Shown piece by piece: positions 33,659 to 41,667 of a stretch of 64,000 nucleotides of DNA. The DNA comes from Clostridiaceae bacterium Marseille-Q4145 (GTDB lineage Bacteria; Bacillota; Clostridia; Lachnospirales; Lachnospiraceae). Each line of letters begins with the position of its first letter. Within the stretch, counting starts at the first letter, position 1. The notes under the pieces were generated by a model. The model had not been told where the DNA came from, did no database searches, and was given only the letters and a program-made list of their open reading frames with translations. The stretch is taken from positions 823,501-887,500 of the forward strand of contig JAGTTP010000002.1 of assembly GCA_018223365.1 (NCBI GenBank). The letters are read 5' to 3'. The translations under genes and the position numbers were made by a program.

Positions 33659-34451
33659 TCTCTAACCCCTCCTTGCTGATGTCCAGATGAAAGGTTTTTG
33701 ACAGATTGCTGTCACGCACTTTCTTTCCATCCTGATTCTGAAATGTGATGTGTTTCCGCTTTTCTGTCCAGTTCACACTCCATCCAAACTGTTTCATTTT
33801 TTCTATAAACTTTTCTTTGCTGATACAATTTTCCAGTGCCTTTAATACCGCCATTGCACAGTCCGCTACAAAACTGTCCTTTACCTGTTGACGGAACAGG
33901 TTATATTTATCTTTACTCCATGCAATAACTTCCCCTTTTTCAATCTGGCTTCCATCAAAGTGCTTTCCTTTCTCGACAACTGTTAGTCCACGTTCTCGGC
34001 ACATCTGATTGGTAAGCTGTTTCATACGTTCCAGATCCTTTTTGGTGTTATGCAGTTTTCTTCCATCTTCATAACTCACTGAATTAGTAACCAGATGGCA
34101 GTGGATATGATCTTTATCCTTATGCACAGCCATTAAGGTCTGGAATCCACTGAACCAATTTTCTGCAAACTCTTTTCCAAATTCTAATGCCTGCTCCGGA
34201 GTAATCTGCTCGTCCTTATGCCAGGAAATAATGTTGTGAGCGTACATTCTCCCAGAATCTTTATCCCACATCTTCTTTTCTTCTAAAAAGGTTCTATACA
34301 CCAGATCATAGTTGATCTCATCATGGCAGTACGGACCTGTTACATAAGTAAGCAGTTCACTTGTCTTGTCCTGTCGCAAAACATATTCGATACAATTTCT
34401 CATTGCTCCATGTGTATTTGTCCGCTTATTAATCGTCTTATTAATAGCCAT
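33210..34451 (-). CDS. mobA: MobA/VirD2-type relaxase
   Basis: A 413-residue relaxase that would nick oriT and lead the strand into the recipient. The N-terminal domain has the histidine triad region HKDKDHIHCHLVTNSVSY (about 122-139), the motif III of MOB-P type relaxases. An upstream AHNIISWHKDEQITPEQA and the Tyr-containing N-terminal segment (NCIEYVLRQDKT) supply the other motifs. The C-terminal 140 residues are Arg/Glu-rich and disordered, and their coding DNA is shared with the next gene. Its start lies inside mobC (52-nt overlap). Confidence 0.93.
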   Translation of the reverse strand: MAINKTINKRTNTHGAMRNCIEYVLRQDKTSELLTYVTGPYCHDEINYDLVYRTFLEEKKMWDKDSGRMYAHNIISWHKDEQITPEQALEFGKEFAENWFSGFQTLMAVHKDKDHIHCHLVTNSVSYEDGRKLHNTKKDLERMKQLTNQMCRERGLTVVEKGKHFDGSQIEKGEVIAWSKDKYNLFRQQVKDSFVADCAMAVLKALENCISKEKFIEKMKQFGWSVNWTEKRKHITFQNQDGKKVRDSNLSKTFHLDISKEGLENEFNGNREKSKVAADRDSRSDEELRNYYRELDAAIADTRGITNQAQSGEGYSRTEFRESERVHANTEKADTDTGRRETDDLIRQAEIARRSSEINRRNSAFDNRTVRNAEAESIASAEQRRLEEQKRIDEQERARAARRRNKRRSGPEL

Positions 34452-34780
34452 ATCTTTTCACTCTCCTTCCTGTATTTGAGAATATTTTTGTTGAGATAAT
34501 ACAGAATATCTTCCCTTGGCATAAAACCATCCGTATTCATTTTTCTTGCAATCTGATTCAAATTCGTAGCTGCACCACGAAGCTGACTAAGTATCTCTGA
34601 AAGAATCTGATTCAGCGTTTTCAGTTCTTCCACTTCCTCTGCAGAAGCAATTTTTAAACCTGCTATTGCATGAATTACAACCGCCTGCTGAGTCTGTCCA
34701 GACTCCTTTACTTTATTTTGGAGCAGATCATACTCTGCTTTATTCATTCGTATCGTTACTGTATAATTTCGTTTTCGCAT
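34400..34780 (-). CDS. mobC: MobC-family relaxosome accessory protein
   Basis: A 126-residue protein. The N-terminal ribbon-helix-helix (RKRNYTVTIRMNKAEYDLLQNK) should bind oriT, and the C-terminal helices carry the MobC signature (ILSQLRGAATNLNQIARKMN). It would open DNA at nic for MobA. It overlaps mobA and follows the putative oriT region, the usual order for mobilizable elements. Confidence 0.9.
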   Translation of the reverse strand: MRKRNYTVTIRMNKAEYDLLQNKVKESGQTQQAVVIHAIAGLKIASAEEVEELKTLNQILSEILSQLRGAATNLNQIARKMNTDGFMPREDILYYLNKNILKYRKESEKIWLLIRRLISGQIHMEQ

Positions 34781-34857
34781 AAATCTTTGTCTCCTTTCTC
34801 CACTCTTTCTTTTTTATAAATCATTCATAACCTTTCCGGCTGGTAGATTAGCAGGGG

Positions 34858-35072
34858 ATATATAAGGGAGTGCAACGCTCCCTTATACAGGTGCAGGACG
34901 GCGTCCTAGTCAATCAGTAAGTGTTCCGTAGGAATGTCCGGTGGACATTTCGCAGGATTACTTACGCCATTGACGTGCCAGGGTTCCAAGGGGCAGAGCC
35001 CTCTGGCAAGTTTAGGAACAGCCCAAAGGCTGGCTCCGGTGCATAGTGGCTTGCCACTTTGCGAAACTTGCC
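34858..35072. other. putative oriT region, rich in inverted repeats
   Basis: A GC-richer, non-coding stretch upstream of mobC. It holds the hairpin TATAAGGGAG-N7-CTCCCTTATA (about 34860-34886), AGGACGGCGTCCT, a 9-bp pair GGCAAGTTT (35005-35013) and AAACTTGCC (35064-35072), and within that AGTGGC-TT-GCCACT (35045-35058). Position next to mobC-mobA and the nested repeats suggest the transfer origin; the nic site is not identified. An ORF of 71 codons crosses this DNA on the minus strand but looks incidental. Confidence 0.5.
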
Positions 35073-35128
35073 TGTCATCTCCCCACCACTGAACCGACAC
35101 CCACCAAGCCATATTTTCCACCCTACGT

Positions 35129-35550
35129 TATCAGATCAAAATGGAGATGACGGTGGTTTTGTGGTGCAGGGACAGACTGTGGAAGAAAGAGAAAAGCTCC
35201 CATTTCGATAGATTTTCTCTTTCTGAAACAGGCTGTTCATGCATCACTCCGATGCAAAGAATCGGACAATCATGTGCCGTATCCGGCACTCTATTCTTTT
35301 CTTCGCCTTGCTTGTTCAATCCACCCATCTACCAACGCTTTTCTGTTATATTATCCTATTATTTCTGTCTTTCTTTTTCTGGATCTCTTCCCATTTCTGC
35401 TAAAAGACATAAAAATAGCAGTCATAAACATTTCTCCAATTCATAATGTCTGAAATGCCACCACTGCCATTGTCTTTTTCTGCTATTCTGTTTCCGTAAA
35501 ACTTTCCTTACTGTCAGTCTGTTTTCCTGTTACTGCTATTTCATAACCAT
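35129..35550. other. intergenic stretch with no supported gene
   Basis: Open frames of 65 and 101 codons on opposite strands lack ribosome-binding sites and known domains. No terminator, promoter or repeat stands out. It separates the oriT-like region from the ParR-like gene. Confidence 0.5.
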
Positions 35551-36003
35551 CTAAAAACTGTCTGCAAAATCCAGTGCTGCATCCATATCAGCTTCTTTCT
35601 CCCAGTCCAGATTATCTTCTGCGATCTCTCCATCCGTTTTCTCCATTGTTAGTGTTCTGGCCGACAGATTAATTTCTCCTACCGATTCTTTTACAAACGG
35701 TACAAGCATTTCAATCAGGTTCTTCGCCATAGCCATCGGAACGGATTCTTTTACTCCATCCCGGATAGCTGTTTCCACCCTTTCCAGAAAAGCATCTTCC
35801 TTTTCTCTGGTTTCCAGATACGGATCTGCTTCATTCCGGTATTCTCTGGAAAAATAATCGTTTAAAGCAACTACAACTGCTCTGGTGTACGATTTATATT
35901 TTTCCCTGTCCATCGTCTGCAAATATTCCCATGCCTGCCTGTCCTGTTCATCACAAAGATTCAAACGGATATTTGTGTTGATGATTTTCCGTTCTTTTCT
36001 CAT
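35551..36003 (-). CDS. ParR-like DNA-binding partner of the ParM-like protein
   Basis: A 150-residue protein with a basic N-terminus (MRKERKIINTNIRLNLCDEQ) that could form a ribbon-helix-helix, a helical middle, and a long acidic tail. It overlaps the ParM-like gene by 4 nt. Position, size and domain style fit the adaptor that links an actin-like filament to a centromere, as in ParMRC systems. Sequence similarity to a named family is not certain. Confidence 0.65.
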   Translation of the reverse strand: MRKERKIINTNIRLNLCDEQDRQAWEYLQTMDREKYKSYTRAVVVALNDYFSREYRNEADPYLETREKEDAFLERVETAIRDGVKESVPMAMAKNLIEMLVPFVKESVGEINLSARTLTMEKTDGEIAEDNLDWEKEADMDAALDFADSF

Positions 36004-36944
36004 ACAAGCATCCCTCCGTTTCTCTGGATTTTCCTTACGGTCATTGCTTCATAGCCTTTCGCTGTGGCACAGATGTCCCGTACAATTGTCACCCGGCTCT
36101 TGTCACATTCTCCAAAATTCTGGATCATACAACCGCCACCGCCGACCACATACAGACGCATCAGTTCTGGATTATATTCCCGTTCTCTCAGCTTATGAAA
36201 GATTTCTTTCGTATAATCTCCGGCAGCTTTACGAATGACTGTCAGATATTTCTCACCAATATCTGCTGTCCCGGTACGGATTACCTGCTCAATCACCAGA
36301 TCGTCCACCACTGTTCCCAGTTCTTTCAGCAGGGATTCCCTTACAGCAAGCACACACTGATGTGTTCCATATTTCTCTGTAAAGCATTTCTTCTCTAATG
36401 GACGGGAATTGTTGATATACATGATGTTCATAGTTCCGTTTCCAATATCCACCAGCATGTTGATGCCTTTGAAATCCTGTAAGCGGTAAAAGGCTGCTGC
36501 AAATCCCTGTGGGTAAATATCAGCTCCTGCGAACTCTACATGATACTCTTTATTGCGGAATGTAAAATCTACACATTCATTCTGGAGAAGATATTTCTGA
36601 AAGTCTTCTTTCTGTGTAGCTACCCAGGTAAGGGGAAGTCCGGCTGCGATATGTACCGTTGCCCGGTTCATACCTTTCCCATCCAGTTCCCTTGCGATAG
36701 CTGCCAGTGTCAGCACATAATAGTCCTCATCCTGCGTTTTCTCTGCACAGAACTCCTTTTGTTCCTCTCCGATCTGGTAATACATGCCATTGTAAACAAG
36801 AAGATTGTTCTGAAAGATTGGCTCCTTGTCATATCTGGCTACACCGGATGGAAAGCATCTGGTAGCTGTTTTCATGTTTCCATAACCATGATCAATCCCG
36901 ATCACCATAACTGTTTCATTTCTGTTATTTTTCATCATTCTCAT
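36000..36944 (-). CDS. parM: ParM/StbA family actin-like ATPase
   Basis: A 314-residue actin-fold protein. Phosphate-1 motif VIGIDHGYGNMKTA, phosphate-2 MLVDIGNGTMNIMY, and the adenosine motif LYVVGGGGCMIQNF are in the expected order. Plasmid homologues polymerise to push copies apart at division. The ATG at 36944 has GAGGT 6 nt upstream; two nearby ATG codons are alternatives. The ParR-like gene overlaps its end. Its presence suggests that the excised element replicates or has plasmid ancestry. Confidence 0.88.
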   Translation of the reverse strand: MRMMKNNRNETVMVIGIDHGYGNMKTATRCFPSGVARYDKEPIFQNNLLVYNGMYYQIGEEQKEFCAEKTQDEDYYVLTLAAIARELDGKGMNRATVHIAAGLPLTWVATQKEDFQKYLLQNECVDFTFRNKEYHVEFAGADIYPQGFAAAFYRLQDFKGINMLVDIGNGTMNIMYINNSRPLEKKCFTEKYGTHQCVLAVRESLLKELGTVVDDLVIEQVIRTGTADIGEKYLTVIRKAAGDYTKEIFHKLREREYNPELMRLYVVGGGGCMIQNFGECDKSRVTIVRDICATAKGYEAMTVRKIQRNGGMLV

Positions 36945-37195
36945 AATCATACCTCATTCTTTCTTTTCTTATCCAATCCTATTAATACTTACGTGAATTG
37001 ATAAGATGGATATTTTATTTACTGGTTCTTTAATAATTCATATTTAATAACATGGATTATTAATAGCAACGGTTTGTCCAGTATGGGATTTACCATATCT
37101 GGTTTTCCTATTTTCTGATGTCCGGAGATAGAAATTTCCTATGACCTGATTGTCCAAAATTGGACTATCCACCCTTAGGCACTTCTCTTCTCCAC
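36945..37195. other. intergenic region with palindromes, candidate centromere
   Basis: An AT-rich stretch upstream of the ParM-like gene. It holds an imperfect repeat CCAGTATGG...CCATATCTGG (37077-37103) and the palindrome GTCCAAAATTGGAC (about 37161-37174). ParMRC centromeres lie upstream of parM, so this is a reasonable candidate, but the repeated iterons of known parC sites are not evident. Confidence 0.35.
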
Positions 37196-37510
37196 TTAAT
37201 CATTTTCTTCTCCTAATGGAACTTCCCGGATAATATATTCGGTATCTCCATAAAAGCCATATTCATTACGCAATCTATGACGTTCCACATATCCATGATG
37301 CTCTAATTCCTTAATTGCAGAACGAACAGAATCAATCCCATCTCTGCTCAGTGTTGCCAGTCCCTGCATATTGTAATTCCAGTCCTCTGGTAAACTTAAC
37401 ATCAGTGACAATAGGCCTTTCGCTTTCAATGTCAGATTCTTATTCTTGAAATGGTGATTACTCATTACCGTAAAATTCTTAGTTTTCTCTACACGAAAAA
37501 TCTGTGCCAT
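37196..37510 (-). CDS. helix-turn-helix protein, short form of an element replication-type protein
   Basis: A 104-residue protein. MAQIFRVEKTKNFTVMSNHH and LTLKAKGLLSLMLSLPEDWN, followed by a winged-helix-like segment (GIDSVRSAIKELEHHGYVER), match the N-terminal domain of the larger HTH/DUF6017-type proteins of Clostridia elements. The long C-terminal part of those proteins is absent. It has a good ribosome-binding site (AAGGAGG). It may be a natural short version or a truncated gene. Confidence 0.7.
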   Translation of the reverse strand: MAQIFRVEKTKNFTVMSNHHFKNKNLTLKAKGLLSLMLSLPEDWNYNMQGLATLSRDGIDSVRSAIKELEHHGYVERHRLRNEYGFYGDTEYIIREVPLGEEND

Positions 37511-37633
37511 GCTCCCATCCTCCTTTCCAGTTCAAAAGAAAAAGACGCAAGCCATATCTTATGACTCACGTCTTACTTCGCTCACAATATTCTATTTTTA
37601 TCAGTTACCTGCCAGATTAGTTACTGGCAATCC

Positions 37634-37981
37634 TTATACATAAATCAATTCTTTCAGGATAATCTCTTCTGCAATCGCTCTGTGCTGATTGGCAGCTCTT
37701 ACCCATGCCATCTGATCTTTCTCCTTATCCGGCAGTGGTTCTTTTTCTTCCAACTGTTTCAGAATCACTTCTTCCCGTTCCCTGGCTGCCTTGTCCACTT
37801 CCAGAAGATGCTCTCCAATCGTATCCTGCAGAAGCATCACCTGATAGGTTGAATTTCGATGGTTTTTCAGATAATCTCTACGAAGAAAACCATACTTTCC
37901 AAGTTGCTCCATCTGCTCACCGGATTTATAGGTGAGATTCGGAATCAGATATCCATTTACATTCGTATACGTTAATTTCAT
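37634..37981 (-). CDS. TnpV family protein
   Basis: A 115-residue protein (MKLTYTNVNGYLIPNLTY at the start, then GKYGFLRRDYLKNHRNSTYQ and a helical acidic C-terminus) of the TnpV family carried by Clostridia transposons and mobilizable elements. Its function is unknown. The ATG at 37981 is preferred, with GGAGAG 10 nt upstream; a start six codons earlier is possible. It is the last gene before the right end of the element. Confidence 0.8.
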   Translation of the reverse strand: MKLTYTNVNGYLIPNLTYKSGEQMEQLGKYGFLRRDYLKNHRNSTYQVMLLQDTIGEHLLEVDKAAREREEVILKQLEEKEPLPDKEKDQMAWVRAANQHRAIAEEIILKELIYV

Positions 37982-38149
37982 TTTATTAGCACTCTCCATT
38001 TCTCATCATTTTTTGACCACAAATTTACGACATTTACGGCAAATCTGACACTGCTTTACAATACCAGACAAAATGACTGATTCCCCGGAAAGCCTGTAAA
38101 ACAGGCACTTCTAGGATACACAAGACAGGACAAAAATCGACTTCCATTA

Positions 38150-38169
38150 TCAATAGGTGAGTGCTAATT
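38150..38169 (+). repeat. right attachment site (attR)
   Basis: TCAATAGGTGAGTGCTAATT, 19 of 20 bases as at 25868-25887. Here the left arm of CIRCE is absent (CTTCCATTA in its place), so only a half operator remains. Sequence after both copies is also related for about 25 bases (TTTTNTGAA...TGTGAANCC). Confidence 0.75.
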
Positions 38170-38217
38170 TTTTATGAACTTTCTGTGAAACCTAATTGTG
38201 TGAACGATATGAGCTGT

Positions 38218-38263
38218 GTACGACGTATACCACGGTTTCCAGCAGGTTCATTTCAGACACATG
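38218..38263 (-). pseudogene. eroded integrase C-terminal tail outside attR
   Basis: Minus-strand translation gives HVSEMNLLETVVYVV, against EMSKMNLPETVPAVV at the end of the intact integrase. Base-level similarity continues past the stop (GGTATA, then GTCGT) with small deletions. It is probably the last trace of a related element once inserted at the same place. Confidence 0.6.
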
Positions 38264-38279
38264 TCCTTGCCTCGTCATT

Positions 38280-40004
38280 TTATGACATTTCATAATAATG
38301 TGCGTAAATCCCACCTTTTTCCAACAGTTCATCATGCGTTCCACATTCTACAATTCCATTTTCTGCAACCACCAGAATTTCATCAGCGTTACGGATTGTT
38401 GACAATCTGTGTGCAATCGTAATCGTAGTTCTGTCTTTTGCCAATTCTTCCAGACTCTGCTGGATAAATCTCTCGCTTTCATTATCCAGAGCACTCGTCG
38501 CCTCATCCAGAATCAGGATAGGTGGGTTCTTCAAAAATACTCTTGCAATAGAAATCCGCTGTTTCTGACCACCGGACAATCTGGTTCCTCTCTCACCAAC
38601 GAATGTCTCATACCCATCCGGAAGTTCCATGATGAATTCATGAATATTAGCCTTCTTTGCTGCCTCAATGATCTCTTCCATCGACGCATCTGGTCTGCCA
38701 TACGCAATATTCTCACGAATACTTCCACAGAACAGATATACATCCTGCTGTACCAGTCCGATCTGTTCACGAAGACTCTGTAATGTCAGTTTCCGCACAT
38801 CCTTTCCATCGATTGTAATACGACCTTCAGACACATCGTAAAATCTCGGAAGCAGTGAACAGATGGTTGTCTTTCCACTTCCGGATGCTCCAACCAATGC
38901 GACCGATTTTCCTGCCTGAATATCAAAAGAAACATCATCAAGAACCAGTGAGTCATCGTCATTATAATGAAAGGAAACATGTTCATAACGCACATGCCCT
39001 TTGATATTTTCCAGTGGCTCCGCATCTTCTGCATCCACAATCTCCGGTTCTGTCTCAACGACATCCAGGAATCTTCTGAATCCGGACAACCCTTTTTGCA
39101 TCATTTCCGTAAGCTCTACCAGAATCTGGATCGGACTGATAAAAATGCCAATATAAAGCGCATACATTGCCAGATCTGCCGACTCCATCTGTCCATGTGC
39201 AATCAGCCAGCCTCCAAACACCAGCGTCATCAGATACATCATCCCCTGAAAGAACAAATTGCCGCCTGTAAAACTACCCATACAACGATAATTTGCATTC
39301 TTTGAGCTCAAAAAACCCTGATTGCTCTTTTTAAATTTTTCCCGTTCAATGTCTTCATTCGCAAAAGACTGTACCACACGAATTCCTGCCAGCGTATCCT
39401 GAAGGCTGGAATTCAGATTTCCGATCTTACGTCTGTTATCCATAAATGTTGCCTGCATCTTCTTATTCTGTCCATAAGAAAAAAACAGCATAATTGCCAC
39501 AATCACCAGAAGAGGAATTGCCAGTTTCCAGTTGATTAGAAACAAAAATACAAAAGATCCAATAATTTTGATCAATGAGATAAATAAGTTCTCCGGCCCA
39601 TGATGTGCAAACTCTGAGATGTCGAATAAATCCGATACCAGTTTACTCATCATCTGTCCCGAGTTATTCTGATCATAGTATGAAAATGATAATCTTTCAT
39701 AATGATCAAACAACTGTTGACGCATATCCCGTTCCATATATGCTCCCATCATATGTCCCTGATAACTAACATAATACTTGCATCCTGTCTGGATCATATA
39801 CATAACAAGCAACACGAGTGTAATCGGAAGCAATGCCCTCAAAATCACATCAGAACTCTCTGTAAATAATGTTTTCGTCAATGTTCGTAAAATCTGTGGA
39901 AAAGCCAGATCAACCAGACTGATCACAGCGGCACAAATCAAATCCAGAAAAAATACCTTCTTATACGGAGCGTAATATTGAATAAATTTCTTTAATGTAT
40001 GCAT
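38280..40004 (-). CDS. ABC exporter, fused permease and ATPase
   Basis: A 574-residue half-transporter. An N-terminal six-helix ABC_membrane domain (about 15-300) is followed by an ATPase with Walker A GASGSGKTT, Q-loop QQDVYLF, signature LSGGQKQR, Walker B ILILDEAT and the switch His in IAHRLST. It should work as a homodimer exporting lipids, peptides or drugs; the substrate cannot be read. It stands alone, transcribed toward the mobile element. Confidence 0.92.
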   Translation of the reverse strand: MHTLKKFIQYYAPYKKVFFLDLICAAVISLVDLAFPQILRTLTKTLFTESSDVILRALLPITLVLLVMYMIQTGCKYYVSYQGHMMGAYMERDMRQQLFDHYERLSFSYYDQNNSGQMMSKLVSDLFDISEFAHHGPENLFISLIKIIGSFVFLFLINWKLAIPLLVIVAIMLFFSYGQNKKMQATFMDNRRKIGNLNSSLQDTLAGIRVVQSFANEDIEREKFKKSNQGFLSSKNANYRCMGSFTGGNLFFQGMMYLMTLVFGGWLIAHGQMESADLAMYALYIGIFISPIQILVELTEMMQKGLSGFRRFLDVVETEPEIVDAEDAEPLENIKGHVRYEHVSFHYNDDDSLVLDDVSFDIQAGKSVALVGASGSGKTTICSLLPRFYDVSEGRITIDGKDVRKLTLQSLREQIGLVQQDVYLFCGSIRENIAYGRPDASMEEIIEAAKKANIHEFIMELPDGYETFVGERGTRLSGGQKQRISIARVFLKNPPILILDEATSALDNESERFIQQSLEELAKDRTTITIAHRLSTIRNADEILVVAENGIVECGTHDELLEKGGIYAHYYEMS

Positions 40005-40058
40005 ATGAATCCCTTATTCCTTTCAAATCAATCTGCTACATTATAACACAAAAATTGC

Positions 40059-40253
40059 AAAAGCCGACTCATTCTGGCCATTTCCGTTTTCTTTGTTCTG
40101 GCTGCAAGCACAATCCTGTACGGATATTTTTCTTCCGGACTGGGAAATGGAATCATTAACATGGTCAGTGCTGCTATCAGGCAGTTAGTGATCTTAATGG
40201 CCTGCGTTTACAGTTATTGTATGTCACATAAATTATTGAAAAACCTTTCCTAA
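40059..40253 (+). pseudogene. remnant of a MATE efflux transporter (C-terminal piece)
   Basis: A 65-codon open stretch without a start codon or ribosome-binding site. It reads KSRLILAISVFFVLAAST, ILYGYFSSGLGNGIINM, then VSAAIRQLVILMACVYS. The GLGNG...SAAIRQLV pattern is that of the last membrane segments of MATE proteins. The rest of the gene is absent, and the ABC exporter starts on the other strand just to its left. Confidence 0.6.
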
Positions 40254-40301
40254 TCAATAAAGGGGCATGAATCCGATCATAGATTCATACCCCTTTATTG
40301 A
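40254..40301. terminator. hairpin between the MATE remnant and a small gene
   Basis: TCAATAAAGGGG-C-ATGAATC and GATTCAT-A-CCCCTTTATTGA form a long stem. The T run is short, so its strength as a terminator is uncertain. It lies just past the stop of the minus-strand small gene. Confidence 0.55.
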
Positions 40302-40322
40302 TTTCACATACTATAAAACAAG

Positions 40323-40544
40323 TTATTCTGTAAACGTGTAACGCACAATAGAGCCGTGGTTATCACCTGTCACTATTACAACATCTCCATTTTCATTGAG
40401 TATGGATTCCAAAATCGGAAATCTTCCATTCTCTTTTACGTAAGCTTCCGGACTATCCGCTTCTGCCTCGATCAAAGTCTTTTTGCTGTGTTTTTCTCCT
40501 CCGCACGGATTTATTTCCTCAACAAAGATTTCATACTCATGCAT
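40323..40544 (-). CDS. conserved small hypothetical protein
   Basis: A 73-residue acidic protein (MHEYEIFVEEINPCGGEKHS, then FPILESILNENGDVVIVTGD). GGAGGAAC lies upstream of the start. It is probably a compact alpha/beta protein. The NPCGGE motif looks conserved in similar Clostridia proteins as far as I recall, but no named family or function can be given. Confidence 0.7.
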   Translation of the reverse strand: MHEYEIFVEEINPCGGEKHSKKTLIEAEADSPEAYVKENGRFPILESILNENGDVVIVTGDNHGSIVRYTFTE

Positions 40545-40651
40545 GTAGTGTTCCTCCTGGAATTGATTTTTTTAATAAGTAATACGTATTATTATAAAAT
40601 CAATCCGTTTCTATTTCAAAAGGGGTTTTTACTAAAAATCTGCTTTTCGTT

Positions 40652-41434
40652 TTAGACATTATTACCATGACAGCCATGTTTATCTTCGCCGCAATGATGC
40701 TCACCGCAGGAATGCTCATGGGCATGATGGGAACACTGGACATTCGGATTATAATCCAGTTTACCGCCGACATAAGCAAGCACTGCTTCGTCCGCATTTC
40801 CGCTGACACCGCCATATAGCTTAATTCCTGCTTCTGCCAGTGCCATCTGTGCGCCGCCGCCGATTCCGCCGCAGATCAGGACATCCACATCTGCATTGGT
40901 CAGAAATGAAGCTAATGCACCATGTCCCTGTCCATTGGTATCCACAATCTGAGTCTGCTTAATCTCTCCATTTTCTACATCATACAGCTTAAACTGCTCC
41001 GTGTGTCCGAAATGCTGAAAAATTTCTCCATTTTCATAAGTTACACCAATTCTCATCTGTCCTTCTCCTTTTCCCCTGATTGATAATTGCATGTCAGAAA
41101 ACTCCGGTCTTCTACAACGCTTTCCGCAACAAAACACATCCATACCATCGCAAAGCCGATAATTACCGCCTGAAATATGCAGCGTCTTTCCATTTATCAG
41201 GCAATCCGCAAGTTTATACCGGGCAGTCTCATAGATCTCTGTGACTGTCGTCCGGGATATCCCCATCTGCTCTGCACACTGCTCATGGGTCCGCTTTTCC
41301 AGATCAATCAGACGAATCGCCTCATATTCATCCACGGTCATATGTATCCGTTCGCCAGTCAGTATTCCTTCTGGCCGGAAGCTGTCATAAGCCGGCTCTA
41401 CGCAGATTCTTCTGCATCTTGTTGGTCTTGCCAT
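40652..41434 (-). CDS. DUF134 DNA-binding domain fused to a NifX/dinitrogenase cofactor-like domain
   Basis: A 260-residue fusion. Residues 1 to about 95 match DUF134 (RPTRCRRICVEPAYDSFRP, then TVDEYEAIRLIDLEKRTHEQ, and a sigma-like HTH ISRTTVTEIYETARYKLAD). Residues about 127-235 match the Fe-Mo cofactor NifX/NifB family (RIGVTYENGEIFQHFGHTEQ, ICGGIGGGAQMALAEAGI). The last 25 residues are rich in His and Cys, a possible metal-binding tail. No nitrogenase genes are nearby, so it is more likely a metal- or redox-linked regulator. The start has GGAG 9 nt upstream. Confidence 0.88.
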   Translation of the reverse strand: MARPTRCRRICVEPAYDSFRPEGILTGERIHMTVDEYEAIRLIDLEKRTHEQCAEQMGISRTTVTEIYETARYKLADCLINGKTLHISGGNYRLCDGMDVFCCGKRCRRPEFSDMQLSIRGKGEGQMRIGVTYENGEIFQHFGHTEQFKLYDVENGEIKQTQIVDTNGQGHGALASFLTNADVDVLICGGIGGGAQMALAEAGIKLYGGVSGNADEAVLAYVGGKLDYNPNVQCSHHAHEHSCGEHHCGEDKHGCHGNNV

Positions 41435-41559
41435 TGTATTTCTCCGCCCCTCATTTCCGTCATATGTCGATAACTATCATACCTCTATTATAAGCAGAAG
41501 TCAATGGGTGGATTTATTCCGGCTATCTGCCTCATCTACTATAGTGAGCAAAAAAATAT

Positions 41560-41588
41560 TTGAAATCTTCTTTCGTCACTGCTATAAT
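41560..41588 (+). promoter_or_regulatory. sigma-A promoter of the MATE leader
   Basis: TTGAAA (41560-41565), 17 bases, perfect TATAAT (41583-41588). The transcript would begin within a few bases of the first leader hairpin. Confidence 0.8.
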
Positions 41589-41596
41589 GAACCTAC

Positions 41597-41649
41597 AGCG
41601 TGTGGCGTTTTTGCGTAAATCCAGTTGCAAAAACGCCACACGCTTTTTT
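41597..41649 (+). terminator. leader terminator at the 5' end of the MATE transcript
   Basis: AGCGTGTGGCGTTTTTGC and its exact inverted copy form an 18-bp stem around a 12-base loop, followed by T6. It lies between the promoter and the MATE gene, so it must be overcome for expression. The loop side holds GCGTAAATCC (41613-41622), complementary to the 3' arm of the second hairpin. Confidence 0.8.
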
Positions 41650-41667
41650 ATGGAATTGAGGTGGAAA

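Larger units (their letters stand above)
25868..38169. mobile_element. integrative mobilizable element inserted at the clpB operator
   Basis: About 12.3 kb bounded by a direct repeat matching at 19 of 20 positions. Inside are a tyrosine integrase and excisionase at the left end, an XRE control gene, a DNA-methylase module, MobA and MobC, an oriT-like region, ParM/ParR-like genes and TnpV. There are no coupling-protein or mating-pair genes, so transfer would need a helper. Both ends hold TTTGACCACA and TTTACGACA words (about 25970-26041 and 38010-38037), likely integrase arm sites. Boundaries are inferred from the repeat. Confidence 0.8.

Noticed and set aside
34906..35121. A 71-codon ORF across the oriT-like region
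   Set aside because: No ribosome-binding site, and its sequence is dictated by the hairpins; more likely noncoding DNA, although the same peptide may be annotated in related elements.
35141..35446. A 101-codon plus-strand ORF after the oriT-like region
   Set aside because: No ribosome-binding site, low-complexity content and an overlapping opposite frame of similar length.
37986..37994. TTAGCACTC near the TnpV start as another CIRCE half or attachment site
   Set aside because: It is in inverted orientation relative to the att repeats and lacks the flanking match; it could be chance.
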